From an uncultured Clostridia bacterium (lineage in GTDB: Bacteria > Bacillota > Clostridia > TANB77 > CAG-508), in NCBI GenBank assembly GCA_947630155.1, contig CANRGM010000016.1, positions 1-19,134 on the forward strand: 19,134 nucleotides of DNA. The letters are read 5' to 3'. A program made the position numbers and the translations under genes. Under the pieces are notes generated by a model that did not search any database, was not told the origin of the DNA, and was given only the letters and a program-made list of their open reading frames with translations. This document shows, one piece after another, positions 1 through 7,254 of the stretch (the stretch's first letter is position 1; every line of letters starts with the position of its first letter).

Positions 1-138
1 CTCCTGCAATTCAAAAACATTATTAGACTTTTCCGCCAATCTCCTAATCATCTGATACCCATACATATTCTCCTCTTGCAACAAACTAAGCACCAACATA
101 TTAGTACTACCCTTCACCAATTCTTTGTCAAATTTCAT
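1..138 (-). CDS. PadR-family transcriptional regulator, N-terminal part (cut by window edge)
   Basis: Reading the minus strand from an ATG at 138 gives 46 codons with no stop, running off the left edge. The protein begins MKFDKELVKGSTNMLVLSLL and continues with an MYGYQMIRRL segment and a phenylalanine-leucine stretch. That is the opening helix and first part of the winged helix-turn-helix of PadR repressors. PadR proteins are usually about 100-180 residues and bind DNA as dimers, often controlling transporters or membrane-stress genes and themselves. A strong AGGAGG ribosome site precedes the ATG. The gene is followed upstream by a consensus promoter overlapped by a large palindrome (161-206), which suggests autoregulation. 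The effector-binding C-terminal half lies outside the window, so subfamily and target genes cannot be stated. Confidence 0.85.
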   Translation of the reverse strand, partial: MKFDKELVKGSTNMLVLSLLQEENMYGYQMIRRLAEKSNNVFELQE

Positions 139-160
139 AATAAAACCTCCTCACTAAATA

Positions 161-218
161 ATACCTAGATATACTATGTATTTTTATACATTGTATATCT
201 AGGTATATAATCTGTCAA
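161..218 (-). promoter_or_regulatory. Promoter and PadR-type operator for the padR gene
   Basis: On the minus strand TTGACA (218-213), a 17-base spacer and TACAAT (195-190) form a near-perfect sigma-A promoter. A 14-bp perfect inverted repeat, ATACCTAGATATAC at 161-174 and its complement at 193-206, overlaps the spacer, the -10 box and the expected start site. Nested inside is ATGTAT (176-181) / ATACAT (186-191), which contains exactly ATGT-N8-ACAT, the core reported for PadR/LmrR operators. Binding here would block polymerase, so the gene is probably self-repressed. The fold is visible in the sequence; the identity of the binder is inferred from the adjacent gene. Confidence 0.8.
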
Positions 219-326
219 TACCTTCTTACAATTTTTTACTATTTAAGATTTATTTCAAAAGAATTATTGTAAAGCACCACTTTAATTCAGAGAAATAAAA
301 TAATAATACTACTATAAATACTCCCC

Positions 327-1127
327 TTACTCAACCAATTCAATTAAATCATCATTAGTAATCTCATTCAAATTGTAATAAGTCTCAGGCACATCCCCCA
401 CAATCACAGCCTCTGCCAGCAAAACTTGATTAGTAATATTCTCCTCCAAACTATCAAAAGGAGTCAAAATAGTCACATTACAACTTACATTCAAATAAAT
501 CCTATGTATAGTCTGATTTATTCCAGCCTGTGAAAATTGAGAAACCAAATCAGTTTCAACATTACCAGTTGTTGACATCTTTATCGGAATGTCCGGGCCT
601 CTACCAGAAAGAATTTTACTTCCACTAAAAGTACCCAATTTTATATAAAACTCCCCACTATGATAATTATTTAACCCATCTTGTATTTTTAAAGCCACAT
701 CAGATGTTATAGCATTAACTGTAACTGTATTCATTTGAATCATTTTTACATTTCCCTGTTCATCTTTTAATACACTAGAAATATCTTCATATTTATAATT
801 ATTCATCACTATTGTAGCCTGTTCATTTGAGACCTTAGTTGCAATTGATTTTGCCATATCAATACATAATACATCCATAGTCGGTTCTATTGTTGCTATT
901 ATTCTATTTGCAATAAAAACAGCTATAATTACTACTAAAGATGTTTTAATTAGTTTTTTGCTTATTATCTTATTACTATTATCATTTATTAGATTTGCAC
1001 CATTTTTATCAGAAAAATTAGAATTTCTGTTTCTCAGCTTTCTTGATAAATTACTTCTGCCTTTTTTCCATCTAACAATTCTAAGCTTTGGAATTAAAAA
1101 CCTTTTCCTTGAATAAATTTTATCCAT
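327..1127 (-). CDS. yunB: Sporulation protein YunB
   Basis: This 266-residue protein matches the YunB family in layout. It has a basic N-terminus, one membrane helix near residues 60-80 (the LVVIIAVFIANRI segment), and an extracytoplasmic domain with the family-typical stretch GRGPDIPIKM. Bacillus YunB is about 254 residues and is made in the mother cell during sporulation; its molecular role is not well defined. The ATG at 1127 is preferred over a GTG at 1139 because GGGAG lies at the right distance before it, while the GTG overlaps that site. The gene follows the SipL-like gene by 71 bases on the same strand. No convincing terminator is seen after its stop. The last 29 codons are unusually rich in G-ending codons compared with its start. 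Confidence 0.88.
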   Translation of the reverse strand: MDKIYSRKRFLIPKLRIVRWKKGRSNLSRKLRNRNSNFSDKNGANLINDNSNKIISKKLIKTSLVVIIAVFIANRIIATIEPTMDVLCIDMAKSIATKVSNEQATIVMNNYKYEDISSVLKDEQGNVKMIQMNTVTVNAITSDVALKIQDGLNNYHSGEFYIKLGTFSGSKILSGRGPDIPIKMSTTGNVETDLVSQFSQAGINQTIHRIYLNVSCNVTILTPFDSLEENITNQVLLAEAVIVGDVPETYYNLNEITNDDLIELVE

Positions 1128-1198
1128 TATAACTCCCACAACTTTACTTAATTGTTGCTTTCCCAGTTCTTAATGTTAAATTACAGTATAAATTTCAT

Positions 1199-2728
1199 CT
1201 ATACAAATTTAGGTATAAACAACTGCTGACCTACGTTTATTTTATTCTCATCCTCTATTCCATTAACTGATGCAATTGCCTTTATAGTACTTTTAAATTT
1301 TTTTGCAATATTCCATAAAGTATCACCAGGTTTAACAAAATAAACGACTATACTGTAAATATTTTCTTCATTATTCTCTAAAACTTCTATGTTATCTATC
1401 ACTTTTATCTCCATCATTTTTGAAATATCACCATTTATTTTTAATTCAATATTTGACTCTATACTTCCATCTGGCATAACAACAAAATCTTGATTTTGTA
1501 CATCAACTCTAGTTATTAAATTAGATGTTGGAGATACGCCTTGGCATTCTATGTTTGCATTAAATGGTATGGTTTGAACTTTAATATCCACCCTATTAGT
1601 TACACTTGATAAATACATAAATTTTATATCCAATTCACCTTCATACATTATCCTGTCATTATATATATTTTGTTTTAATATTCGTGGTGTTACTTCGCTA
1701 TTACAAATTTTACTATTGTGAAACTCTGGAATTATTATTTTTTCTTTTAATACACATACACCTTCTGTATTTTGTTTATCTTGCATTACTGTTATATTTT
1801 TTTGATTAATATTAATGTTCTCAGATGGACTATATAAATCTTGAATTATATTTAATTCTTTTTTCTCATAAACATTACAATATATTTCAAATTCTACTTC
1901 AACATAAATTGAATGTTCTTCTGCTGAATTTGGTTTTAATAAGATATTTTTTATTTCATAATTTAAATTACATAAATTATTATCAGAAATATTTTGCATA
2001 TCAATAAATCCCATAACAGGAATTACCCATTTAACTTCATTGACCCTGCCATCATCTGTTAAATACACAATATTTACTTGCATATCTGCTTTAGCAAGAA
2101 TTTTATTGTAACTTGTTTTTATTTCTCTATTTGTTAAATTAATATTAAATTTTAAAATCTCCGCTAAATTATCTGTACTTTCCAAACTTACTGTATCTTT
2201 GGCATAAACTTTAGTAGTTCCTGTTCCTAACAAAGAATCTATTGTAGTCATTGTATTTAATATTTGCACATCATCCCTATTTTCAACTTCTTTTATAAAT
2301 TCTATACTTTCATTAGAATATACACTAATATCAATATCCATATTTGCTTTAATGCTAATCTTTCGTCCATTTAAAATTTTACATTCTATATCTTTTAAAT
2401 TTATATTGCTATCCATATTCATATTAGAATTAATATTTTCCATATCTATTACCTTTGTAAAATCTATGACAGTATTGATTCCTCTAACATTACTGTTTTC
2501 ATCATCTGCTAAATACATTATATATACTTGTACTCCCCCATCTATTCTTATTTTGCCATCTAATACCTCTTTTTTATAAATACATACTGCTCCATTTGTA
2601 TTTATTGTACTTAATATATCTGGTTTTATATCTGGTATAATAGCATCACCTTCAGCAACTATGTTTTCCTTTGATCTTCCAATTATTTGATTTACACATA
2701 AATTTTCCTTTAATGTTTCTATAGCCAT
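1199..2728 (-). CDS. sipL: SipL/SpoVID-like spore coat morphogenetic protein (SPOCS repeats plus LysM)
   Basis: This is a 509-residue protein. It contains several DUF3794 (SPOCS) segments, roughly residues 30-120, 170-260 and 335-430, each with an IPDIKPDIL- or PVMGFIDMQ-like strand pattern. A C-terminal LysM domain spans about residues 463-509 (FVKPGDTLWNIAKKF to GQQLFIPKF). This is the architecture and size of Clostridioides difficile SipL, which binds the ATPase SpoIVA through its LysM domain and anchors the coat to the forespore surface. Placement next to veg and yabG matches the C. difficile order yabG-veg-sipL. A strong GGAGG ribosome site precedes the ATG. Family assignment is firm; the interaction with SpoIVA is carried over from C. 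difficile. A mother-cell sigma-E promoter is expected, but I could not locate one convincingly. Confidence 0.88.
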   Translation of the reverse strand: MAIETLKENLCVNQIIGRSKENIVAEGDAIIPDIKPDILSTINTNGAVCIYKKEVLDGKIRIDGGVQVYIMYLADDENSNVRGINTVIDFTKVIDMENINSNMNMDSNINLKDIECKILNGRKISIKANMDIDISVYSNESIEFIKEVENRDDVQILNTMTTIDSLLGTGTTKVYAKDTVSLESTDNLAEILKFNINLTNREIKTSYNKILAKADMQVNIVYLTDDGRVNEVKWVIPVMGFIDMQNISDNNLCNLNYEIKNILLKPNSAEEHSIYVEVEFEIYCNVYEKKELNIIQDLYSPSENININQKNITVMQDKQNTEGVCVLKEKIIIPEFHNSKICNSEVTPRILKQNIYNDRIMYEGELDIKFMYLSSVTNRVDIKVQTIPFNANIECQGVSPTSNLITRVDVQNQDFVVMPDGSIESNIELKINGDISKMMEIKVIDNIEVLENNEENIYSIVVYFVKPGDTLWNIAKKFKSTIKAIASVNGIEDENKINVGQQLFIPKFV

Positions 2729-2811
2729 TTCTTTACCTCCTTTTTATTTAGTAAAGTATATTTATCAATTTGTAAAATAATTCCTATTTTTTAAATGAAG
2801 ATAAAATAAAT

Positions 2812-2856
2812 ATGAGGTTGCTAAAAAATATTTTCATATTTTTCTAACAACCTCAT
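2812..2856 (-). terminator. Hairpin terminator after veg
   Basis: ATGAGGTTG (2812-2820) pairs with CAACCTCAT (2848-2856). Inner A/T tracts extend the stem with one bulge around a short loop. It lies 25 bases after the veg stop and upstream of the sipL gene, so it probably limits read-through from the strong veg promoter. The tail on the minus strand is T-rich but not a pure U run, so termination may be partial. Confidence 0.6.
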
Positions 2857-2881
2857 TGTATATTTACATATTTTTATTTAA

Positions 2882-3187
2882 TTATAATGTTGCTTTAGCT
2901 CTTTTTGTTTCCTCTGCTAATGGTGGTAATAATGGATTATATCTTTCTCCATCAAAAATTTCAAGTTCAACAGTTCTAGTTAAAACATCTATATAACTCC
3001 AAGTTGCATTTCTATCTTCATTTTCATATTTTACTATAAACATATTTGGGTATGCTTTCTCTATTGTAGCTTGTTTTTCAAACGATTTACTCCTTCCTAG
3101 AGACCCTTTAACAATTATTCGTTGTTTATTGTCACTCATTTCTTCAATATCTGCTTTAATATTTGAAATATCATTTTTGCAAATCAT
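2882..3187 (-). CDS. veg: Veg family protein (DUF1021)
   Basis: This 101-residue protein carries the Veg family pattern: a glycine/lysine segment (KGSLGRSKSFEKQ), then EKAYPNMFIVKYE, then YIDVLTRTVELEIFDG. Bacillus Veg is about 86 residues and has been linked to biofilm matrix gene expression and spore outgrowth; the biochemical mechanism is unclear. This copy has a C-terminal extension (YNPLLPPLAEETKRAKATL) beyond the Bacillus protein. It sits between sipL and yabG, as in C. difficile, and in B. subtilis veg also neighbours yabG. Its promoter is a perfect sigma-A consensus, which fits the famously strong vegetative Bacillus veg promoter. Confidence 0.85.
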   Translation of the reverse strand: MICKNDISNIKADIEEMSDNKQRIIVKGSLGRSKSFEKQATIEKAYPNMFIVKYENEDRNATWSYIDVLTRTVELEIFDGERYNPLLPPLAEETKRAKATL

Positions 3188-3219
3188 TTATCAATCACCT
3201 ACTTCTTTAAGATATACTA

Positions 3220-3248
3220 ATTATAGCATTTGGTGAAAACTTTGTCAA
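3220..3248 (-). promoter_or_regulatory. Consensus sigma-A promoter of veg
   Basis: On the minus strand TTGACA (3248-3243) and TATAAT (3225-3220) are separated by exactly 17 bases. Both hexamers are perfect. The start codon of veg is 32 bases downstream. This predicts strong vegetative expression, as for the B. subtilis veg promoter. Confidence 0.85.
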
Positions 3249-3403
3249 AGTAGGTCTAACCTGGTAAATTTCACGTATCTCAGTATTTTCAACGGTTTCA
3301 AGGTACGAGTTTCATATATTACATTTATATCACATTTTTATTACAAAAATATTACATTTACTGTTGCTTTTCATCATTTTTAGACATCTATTATATTCTA
3401 CGC

Positions 3404-3431
3404 ACATTTCGACATTTTTCCACATAGAATA
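3404..3431 (+). promoter_or_regulatory. Sigma-K-like promoter of yabG
   Basis: CATAGAATA (3423-3431) fits the sigma-K -10 pattern CATANNNTA. It is preceded after 17 bases by AC (3404-3405), the short sigma-K -35 element. The site lies 27 bases before the yabG start. yabG belongs to the late mother-cell sigma-K regulon in Bacillus. The motif is short, and sigma-E recognises a similar -10, so the exact sigma factor is an inference. Confidence 0.5.
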
Positions 3432-3458
3432 TATTAGCCTTATGTAAAATGGAGGAGT

Positions 3459-4274
3459 GTGTTTGAATTGGATAAAATAAAAAAAGGAGATATAGTTGGT
3501 CGAATTTCTTATGGAAAAGATATATTTTTTGTAGTTGATAGAATTATTAAATTAAGTAACAATACTCAAATAGCCATTTTGAAGGGGTTAACCATGAGAA
3601 TAAAGGCTGATAGTCCTATAGAAGATTTGGAAATAATTGATAAACGTATTGTTAAATCAAATGAAAAGAGTATTGAAAATAGATTTCTTATTCATTTAAA
3701 TAAATATACAAAGCGTTTAAGAAGACTTCCTAATTATGGAAGAGTTTTGCATTTAGATGGTGATAATAAATATTCCCAAAAATCAGTTAGATATTATAGG
3801 GAAATGGGAATCAATGCTATAGTAAGAAACATATCTGAAAGTAGACAGCCCATTGTTGTGAAAAATTTATTAGATAGATATAAACCAGATATTTTAGTTG
3901 TTACAGGACATGATGGTATGATTAAAAGAGGTACTGGTTTCAATGATATATATAATTATAGAAATTCTTCATATTTTGTAAAAACTGTAATGGAGGCACG
4001 CGCTTGGGAAAATTACTCTAATAATTTAGCTATTTTTGCAGGAGCCTGTCAGAGTTATTACGAGGCATTAATTCAAGCAGGTGCAAATTTTGCTTCATCT
4101 CCTGCTCGAATTTTAATAGATTTTATTGATCCTTTGATTGTTGCAGAAAATATTGCTATTACAGATAGAAATAAGTATGTTTCAATTAAGGATTTTGAAA
4201 ACGAATTAAGAGATGGTCAAAAAGGAATCAGTGGTGTTGGAGTTTTTGGAAAGAAATATAGAGATACTTTTTAA
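3459..4274 (+). CDS. yabG: Sporulation-specific cysteine protease YabG
   Basis: This 271-residue protein matches peptidase family U57. An N-terminal beta-rich part (GDIVGRISYGKDIFFVVDRI) is followed by LHLDGDNKYSQKS and VRNISESRQP. The conserved VVTGHDG (H151) and FAGACQSYYEA (C197) follow, and these are the probable catalytic residues. YabG trims spore coat proteins in Bacillus; in C. difficile it also processes CspBA and SleC precursors, linking it to germination. The start is GTG at 3459 with GGAGG only three bases before it. A TTG at 3468 is an alternative with wider spacing. The gene is divergent from veg and is followed by a strong bidirectional terminator at 4321-4357. Confidence 0.92.
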   Translation: MFELDKIKKGDIVGRISYGKDIFFVVDRIIKLSNNTQIAILKGLTMRIKADSPIEDLEIIDKRIVKSNEKSIENRFLIHLNKYTKRLRRLPNYGRVLHLDGDNKYSQKSVRYYREMGINAIVRNISESRQPIVVKNLLDRYKPDILVVTGHDGMIKRGTGFNDIYNYRNSSYFVKTVMEARAWENYSNNLAIFAGACQSYYEALIQAGANFASSPARILIDFIDPLIVAENIAITDRNKYVSIKDFENELRDGQKGISGVGVFGKKYRDTF

Positions 4275-4320
4275 ATAAATATATGTACATTTTTCGTATT
4301 TCTGGTATAGCCTATAGTCA

Positions 4321-4357
4321 CAAAAAAATTCAATTCTGTTAGAATTGAATTTTTTTG
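4321..4357. terminator. Bidirectional terminator between yabG and the KAP NTPase gene
   Basis: CAAAAAAATTCAATTC (4321-4336) and its exact complement (4342-4357) form a 16-bp stem around the 5-base loop TGTTA. A runs on one arm become U tracts on each strand, so it can stop both yabG (plus) and the convergent KAP gene (minus). Confidence 0.85.
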
Positions 4358-4402
4358 TTTGCTATATATTTATAATCATATGTATTTTTTAAATACTATT
4401 AA

Positions 4403-6958
4403 TTATAATTTACTACTAATTTCATTGTAAAAAACTGCTTCTGATTCTGTTAATTTAGTTTTAAACAAGTGTGTATTTTTAAAATGTTGCACACATTCTA
4501 TAACTGCATTTTTTATAGAGTCATCTTCACTCATATGAAAGTTTTCGTATATTAGTTCATTAAAATCTTTTCTTATTTCATAGAAATACATTTTGTCTAA
4601 TTTATTCAATATAGAATACACTGATAAAATATACTCTACATCTTCTCTATTATTTAATGTTTTTTCTAAGATTTTTAATACATCAGTTTGATTTAAGTAT
4701 ATTTGCTTAATAACACATAATTCTAAAAGATTTTTTAATAGTATGTAATTGTTTTCAATATCATTATTAGCATTAAGATTTATATCTTCTTCCTTAACAT
4801 CATTTTCATCTTCAATATTAATATTGTATTTGCTATTTTCTGCCTCAATTATATAATCAACATTACATTCTATAACATCAACTAGATTGTGATTTTTCAT
4901 TTTGGTTTCAATGTTTAGACAATCTTTTACAGAATTCTCATCTGAAAGTATAGAATCTATTATATAAGTAGCTTTATGTAAATCATAATTATCTATGCAC
5001 TTTGCCATAAATTCATATGCCTTATCATAATCAAAATTCTCTAACCCTTTTATATTTTTATTCAACTCACATAATTTTCCAATTTTCATAAAGTTTTCAT
5101 CTAACTCTGCAATAACTTCATCTGGATTAGGAGATAAATGAATATAATCCACTAGAAATTGTACATAAGCAGATATACTTTCATTTTCTTCGAAAAAACA
5201 ATCGCTATTATCTTTAATAACCTCAAATGTATCTTGATAATTTTCATATGTTATAGTTTCTTCTAACCTATTTAATAAATCAATTAATGTATTTCCATGT
5301 ACATCAATTTGAGAATATCCATTGTTCATTAATTTTATATTTTCTAAAACTTGTTCCCTACTCCAATTAGATATATCATCATCTTCTATAATATAATTTT
5401 CAATTTTCATTTCTTCATATAAATCATCTTGTGTGTCTTCTATTTTACTTATTATATTTATTAACTGATCACATGAATAATTTTGAGTTTGTATTAAAAA
5501 GTTTTTTAGAGCTCTATATTTTGATTTTACAAAAGGTTTTAACTCTTCTTCTATATCATCATATTTAATAATTAATTCTTCTTCATCCAAACTATATAAT
5601 TCTAAAATTTTATCTAAATATGTATAATCTTCAAGCACTAAATCATAAAAATCTTCAAAATCCAATTGTAAAACTGATAGCTTAGCAATTTGGAAATCAA
5701 AATCATTTGCATCAATTATATTTTCATCAATATATCCATCTGATATTTTAGCTAAAACTAACAACTTATAATTCACAAAATTATTTATAAGTTTTTTTAC
5801 ATGTCTTGGTGTAGCTACATTTTTATATATTAAAACATTTCTTATAACACTTTCAAGTACTTCACTATCACAATATTCATATATAAAATCAGGTATATTT
5901 TTCTCAACTAAACTAACTGCATATTCCTTTAACTCTTTATTAGAAATTTGTGGTATACATATCTGGAATTGGAATATCTTATCAAGCACTTTTTCAAATT
6001 TCAAAGGTTTGTATTTTGGACTAAACTTTATTGTATTCCTAATTTCAATAACCTTCTTCAAAACGCTTTTTTCAAAAGGTACTATAAAAATGCAATTCTC
6101 ATATTTATTGAAATATTTAATTTCTTCTAATATCTTTACAATCTTTGAAACAGACAATTTATCTATGTCTTCTATTATTACTATATTTTTTTTCTTATTT
6201 GTTTGGTTTTCTTCGACATTAATAGGAGTTATTACATTTCTAGTTTCTGGATAATTATTATCATTAAATTTAACATTCTCTTCTTTTTTATCCTTTTTTA
6301 TAAATAAATTATAAACAATACCCACTATTCCTGCTAATACTAATGAAAATAACATTATAAATCCCAGATTTTCAGAATAATTAATATATGTATTCTCAAC
6401 AAAAAATATATCACTTGCTCTATAAATACTTCTATTTTCAAAATATTCCATTATTACAAAAACTATACTTGTAAAAAAGAAACATGCCACAAATGTCAAA
6501 ATAGCATTACATATAGCTACAATAATTCTTAATGCCTTACTATTGTTTTTCTTCTTATTATTCTCTACAGTATTATTTTTTAAATTGCTATATTCATTAT
6601 CAATAAATTCAGTATGCTCTGTATGAATTTCATCCTCCAATTTGCTATTTCCCATTGTATCATTAGCATTACCGAATTTATGCTCCAAATAATTTTTTAT
6701 AGAAACATTTTCTTTCCACACATTAACCTTATCAACACTATATTTTTCAGAATCCATTTCATACTTCGTAGCTAAAAAATTAACTATAGATGATTTACCG
6801 CTCCCACTCTTTCCTGTAATAGCTATATTAAAAGGTGTCTCAGTACTATCTATAATTAACTCCAAATTTTTAACTATATCTTTATAATTAAGTTTATCTT
6901 CATCTAAAGAAGTTAATTCCACATCCTTAATAAAGTATTTTTTCTCTCTATTACTCAT
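4403..6958 (-). CDS. KAP-family P-loop NTPase with two membrane helices
   Basis: This is an 851-residue protein. Walker A is GKSGSGKS (residues 49-56). Two hydrophobic helices lie at about 143-170 and 198-220. A Walker B-like strand, NIVIIEDIDKL, begins near residue 258 and is followed by a NCIFIVPFEKSVL strand. Membrane helices placed between Walker A and B are the hallmark of KAP NTPases, named for Kidins220/ARMS and the F-plasmid phage-exclusion protein PifA. The remaining 500 or so residues are acidic, Asp/Glu/Asn-rich and probably helical; I recognise no effector domain there. The gene stands alone with its own promoter (6997-7025) between yabG and rarA, next to an inverted-repeat element. 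Bacterial KAP proteins are often accessory and some act against phage, so defence is a reasonable guess but not shown. RBS AAAGGA precedes the ATG. Confidence 0.8.
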   Translation of the reverse strand: MSNREKKYFIKDVELTSLDEDKLNYKDIVKNLELIIDSTETPFNIAITGKSGSGKSSIVNFLATKYEMDSEKYSVDKVNVWKENVSIKNYLEHKFGNANDTMGNSKLEDEIHTEHTEFIDNEYSNLKNNTVENNKKKNNSKALRIIVAICNAILTFVACFFFTSIVFVIMEYFENRSIYRASDIFFVENTYINYSENLGFIMLFSLVLAGIVGIVYNLFIKKDKKEENVKFNDNNYPETRNVITPINVEENQTNKKKNIVIIEDIDKLSVSKIVKILEEIKYFNKYENCIFIVPFEKSVLKKVIEIRNTIKFSPKYKPLKFEKVLDKIFQFQICIPQISNKELKEYAVSLVEKNIPDFIYEYCDSEVLESVIRNVLIYKNVATPRHVKKLINNFVNYKLLVLAKISDGYIDENIIDANDFDFQIAKLSVLQLDFEDFYDLVLEDYTYLDKILELYSLDEEELIIKYDDIEEELKPFVKSKYRALKNFLIQTQNYSCDQLINIISKIEDTQDDLYEEMKIENYIIEDDDISNWSREQVLENIKLMNNGYSQIDVHGNTLIDLLNRLEETITYENYQDTFEVIKDNSDCFFEENESISAYVQFLVDYIHLSPNPDEVIAELDENFMKIGKLCELNKNIKGLENFDYDKAYEFMAKCIDNYDLHKATYIIDSILSDENSVKDCLNIETKMKNHNLVDVIECNVDYIIEAENSKYNINIEDENDVKEEDINLNANNDIENNYILLKNLLELCVIKQIYLNQTDVLKILEKTLNNREDVEYILSVYSILNKLDKMYFYEIRKDFNELIYENFHMSEDDSIKNAVIECVQHFKNTHLFKTKLTESEAVFYNEISSKL

Positions 6959-6996
6959 TTATTCAACATCCTTTCGAATATTTTTGATACTTCGTA

Positions 6997-7025
6997 ATTA
7001 TACCAAAATTCCCCAGAAATTTCAA
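6997..7025 (-). promoter_or_regulatory. Sigma-A promoter of the KAP NTPase gene
   Basis: On the minus strand TTGAAA (7025-7020), a 17-base spacer and TATAAT (7002-6997) are seen, with an extended -10 TGG immediately before TATAAT. The KAP start codon is 38 bases downstream. The gene therefore does not depend on read-through from rarA, which the inverted-repeat element at 7079-7237 would probably impede. Confidence 0.75.
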
Positions 7026-7078
7026 TGCTTTATAGAATTTTTGTAGCAATAATTTTCTCGACAAAATACTGCAGAGTA

Positions 7079-7237
7079 GTCAAATTCACTAGTTATGTAA
7101 TGCAGTTAAATATATTAACATGAAGTGGAGTGCGCAGTTTGGCGCCCCCACCTAAAGTCTTTCTCCCAAACTCCCACGCCAGCAAACGAACGGAATGTTA
7201 ATATATTTAACTGCATTACATAACTAGTGAATTTGAC
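7079..7237. repeat. Palindromic element: perfect 43-bp inverted repeats with GC-rich core
   Basis: The arm 7079-7121 (starting GTCAAATTCACTAGTTATG) is exactly complementary to 7195-7237, 43 of 43 bases. The 73-base centre (7122-7194) has 42 G or C (58 percent) in an otherwise strongly AT-rich window. It contains AGTTTGG (7136-7142) and CCAAACT, plus outer GTGG and CCAC segments, which can extend the fold. A further TGCAG (7070-7074) / CTGCA (7244-7248) pair lies outside the arms. No open frame fits. It fills the gap between the rarA stop and the KAP promoter. It could be a MITE-like non-autonomous mobile element, a very large terminator, or a structured RNA. Terminal inverted repeats and foreign base composition favour a mobile element, but no target-site duplication is evident. 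Confidence 0.8.
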
Positions 7238-7254
7238 GGCCCCCTGCAAAAGCA

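Noticed and set aside
2729..2811. Sigma-E promoter for sipL
   Set aside because: CATATTTAT and TATACTTT-like candidates exist, but none has a matching -35 at acceptable spacing.
3207..3329. Open minus-strand frame upstream of veg
   Set aside because: It has no start codon, contains the veg promoter, and begins just after a TGA. Not called as a gene, but noted as an odd higher-GC segment.
7079..7237. Integron-type attC site, tRNA or CRISPR unit as explanation of the inverted repeat
   Set aside because: There is no tandem repeat-spacer pattern, no cloverleaf or T-loop sequence, no integrase nearby, and the arms are perfectly paired, which attC sites are not.
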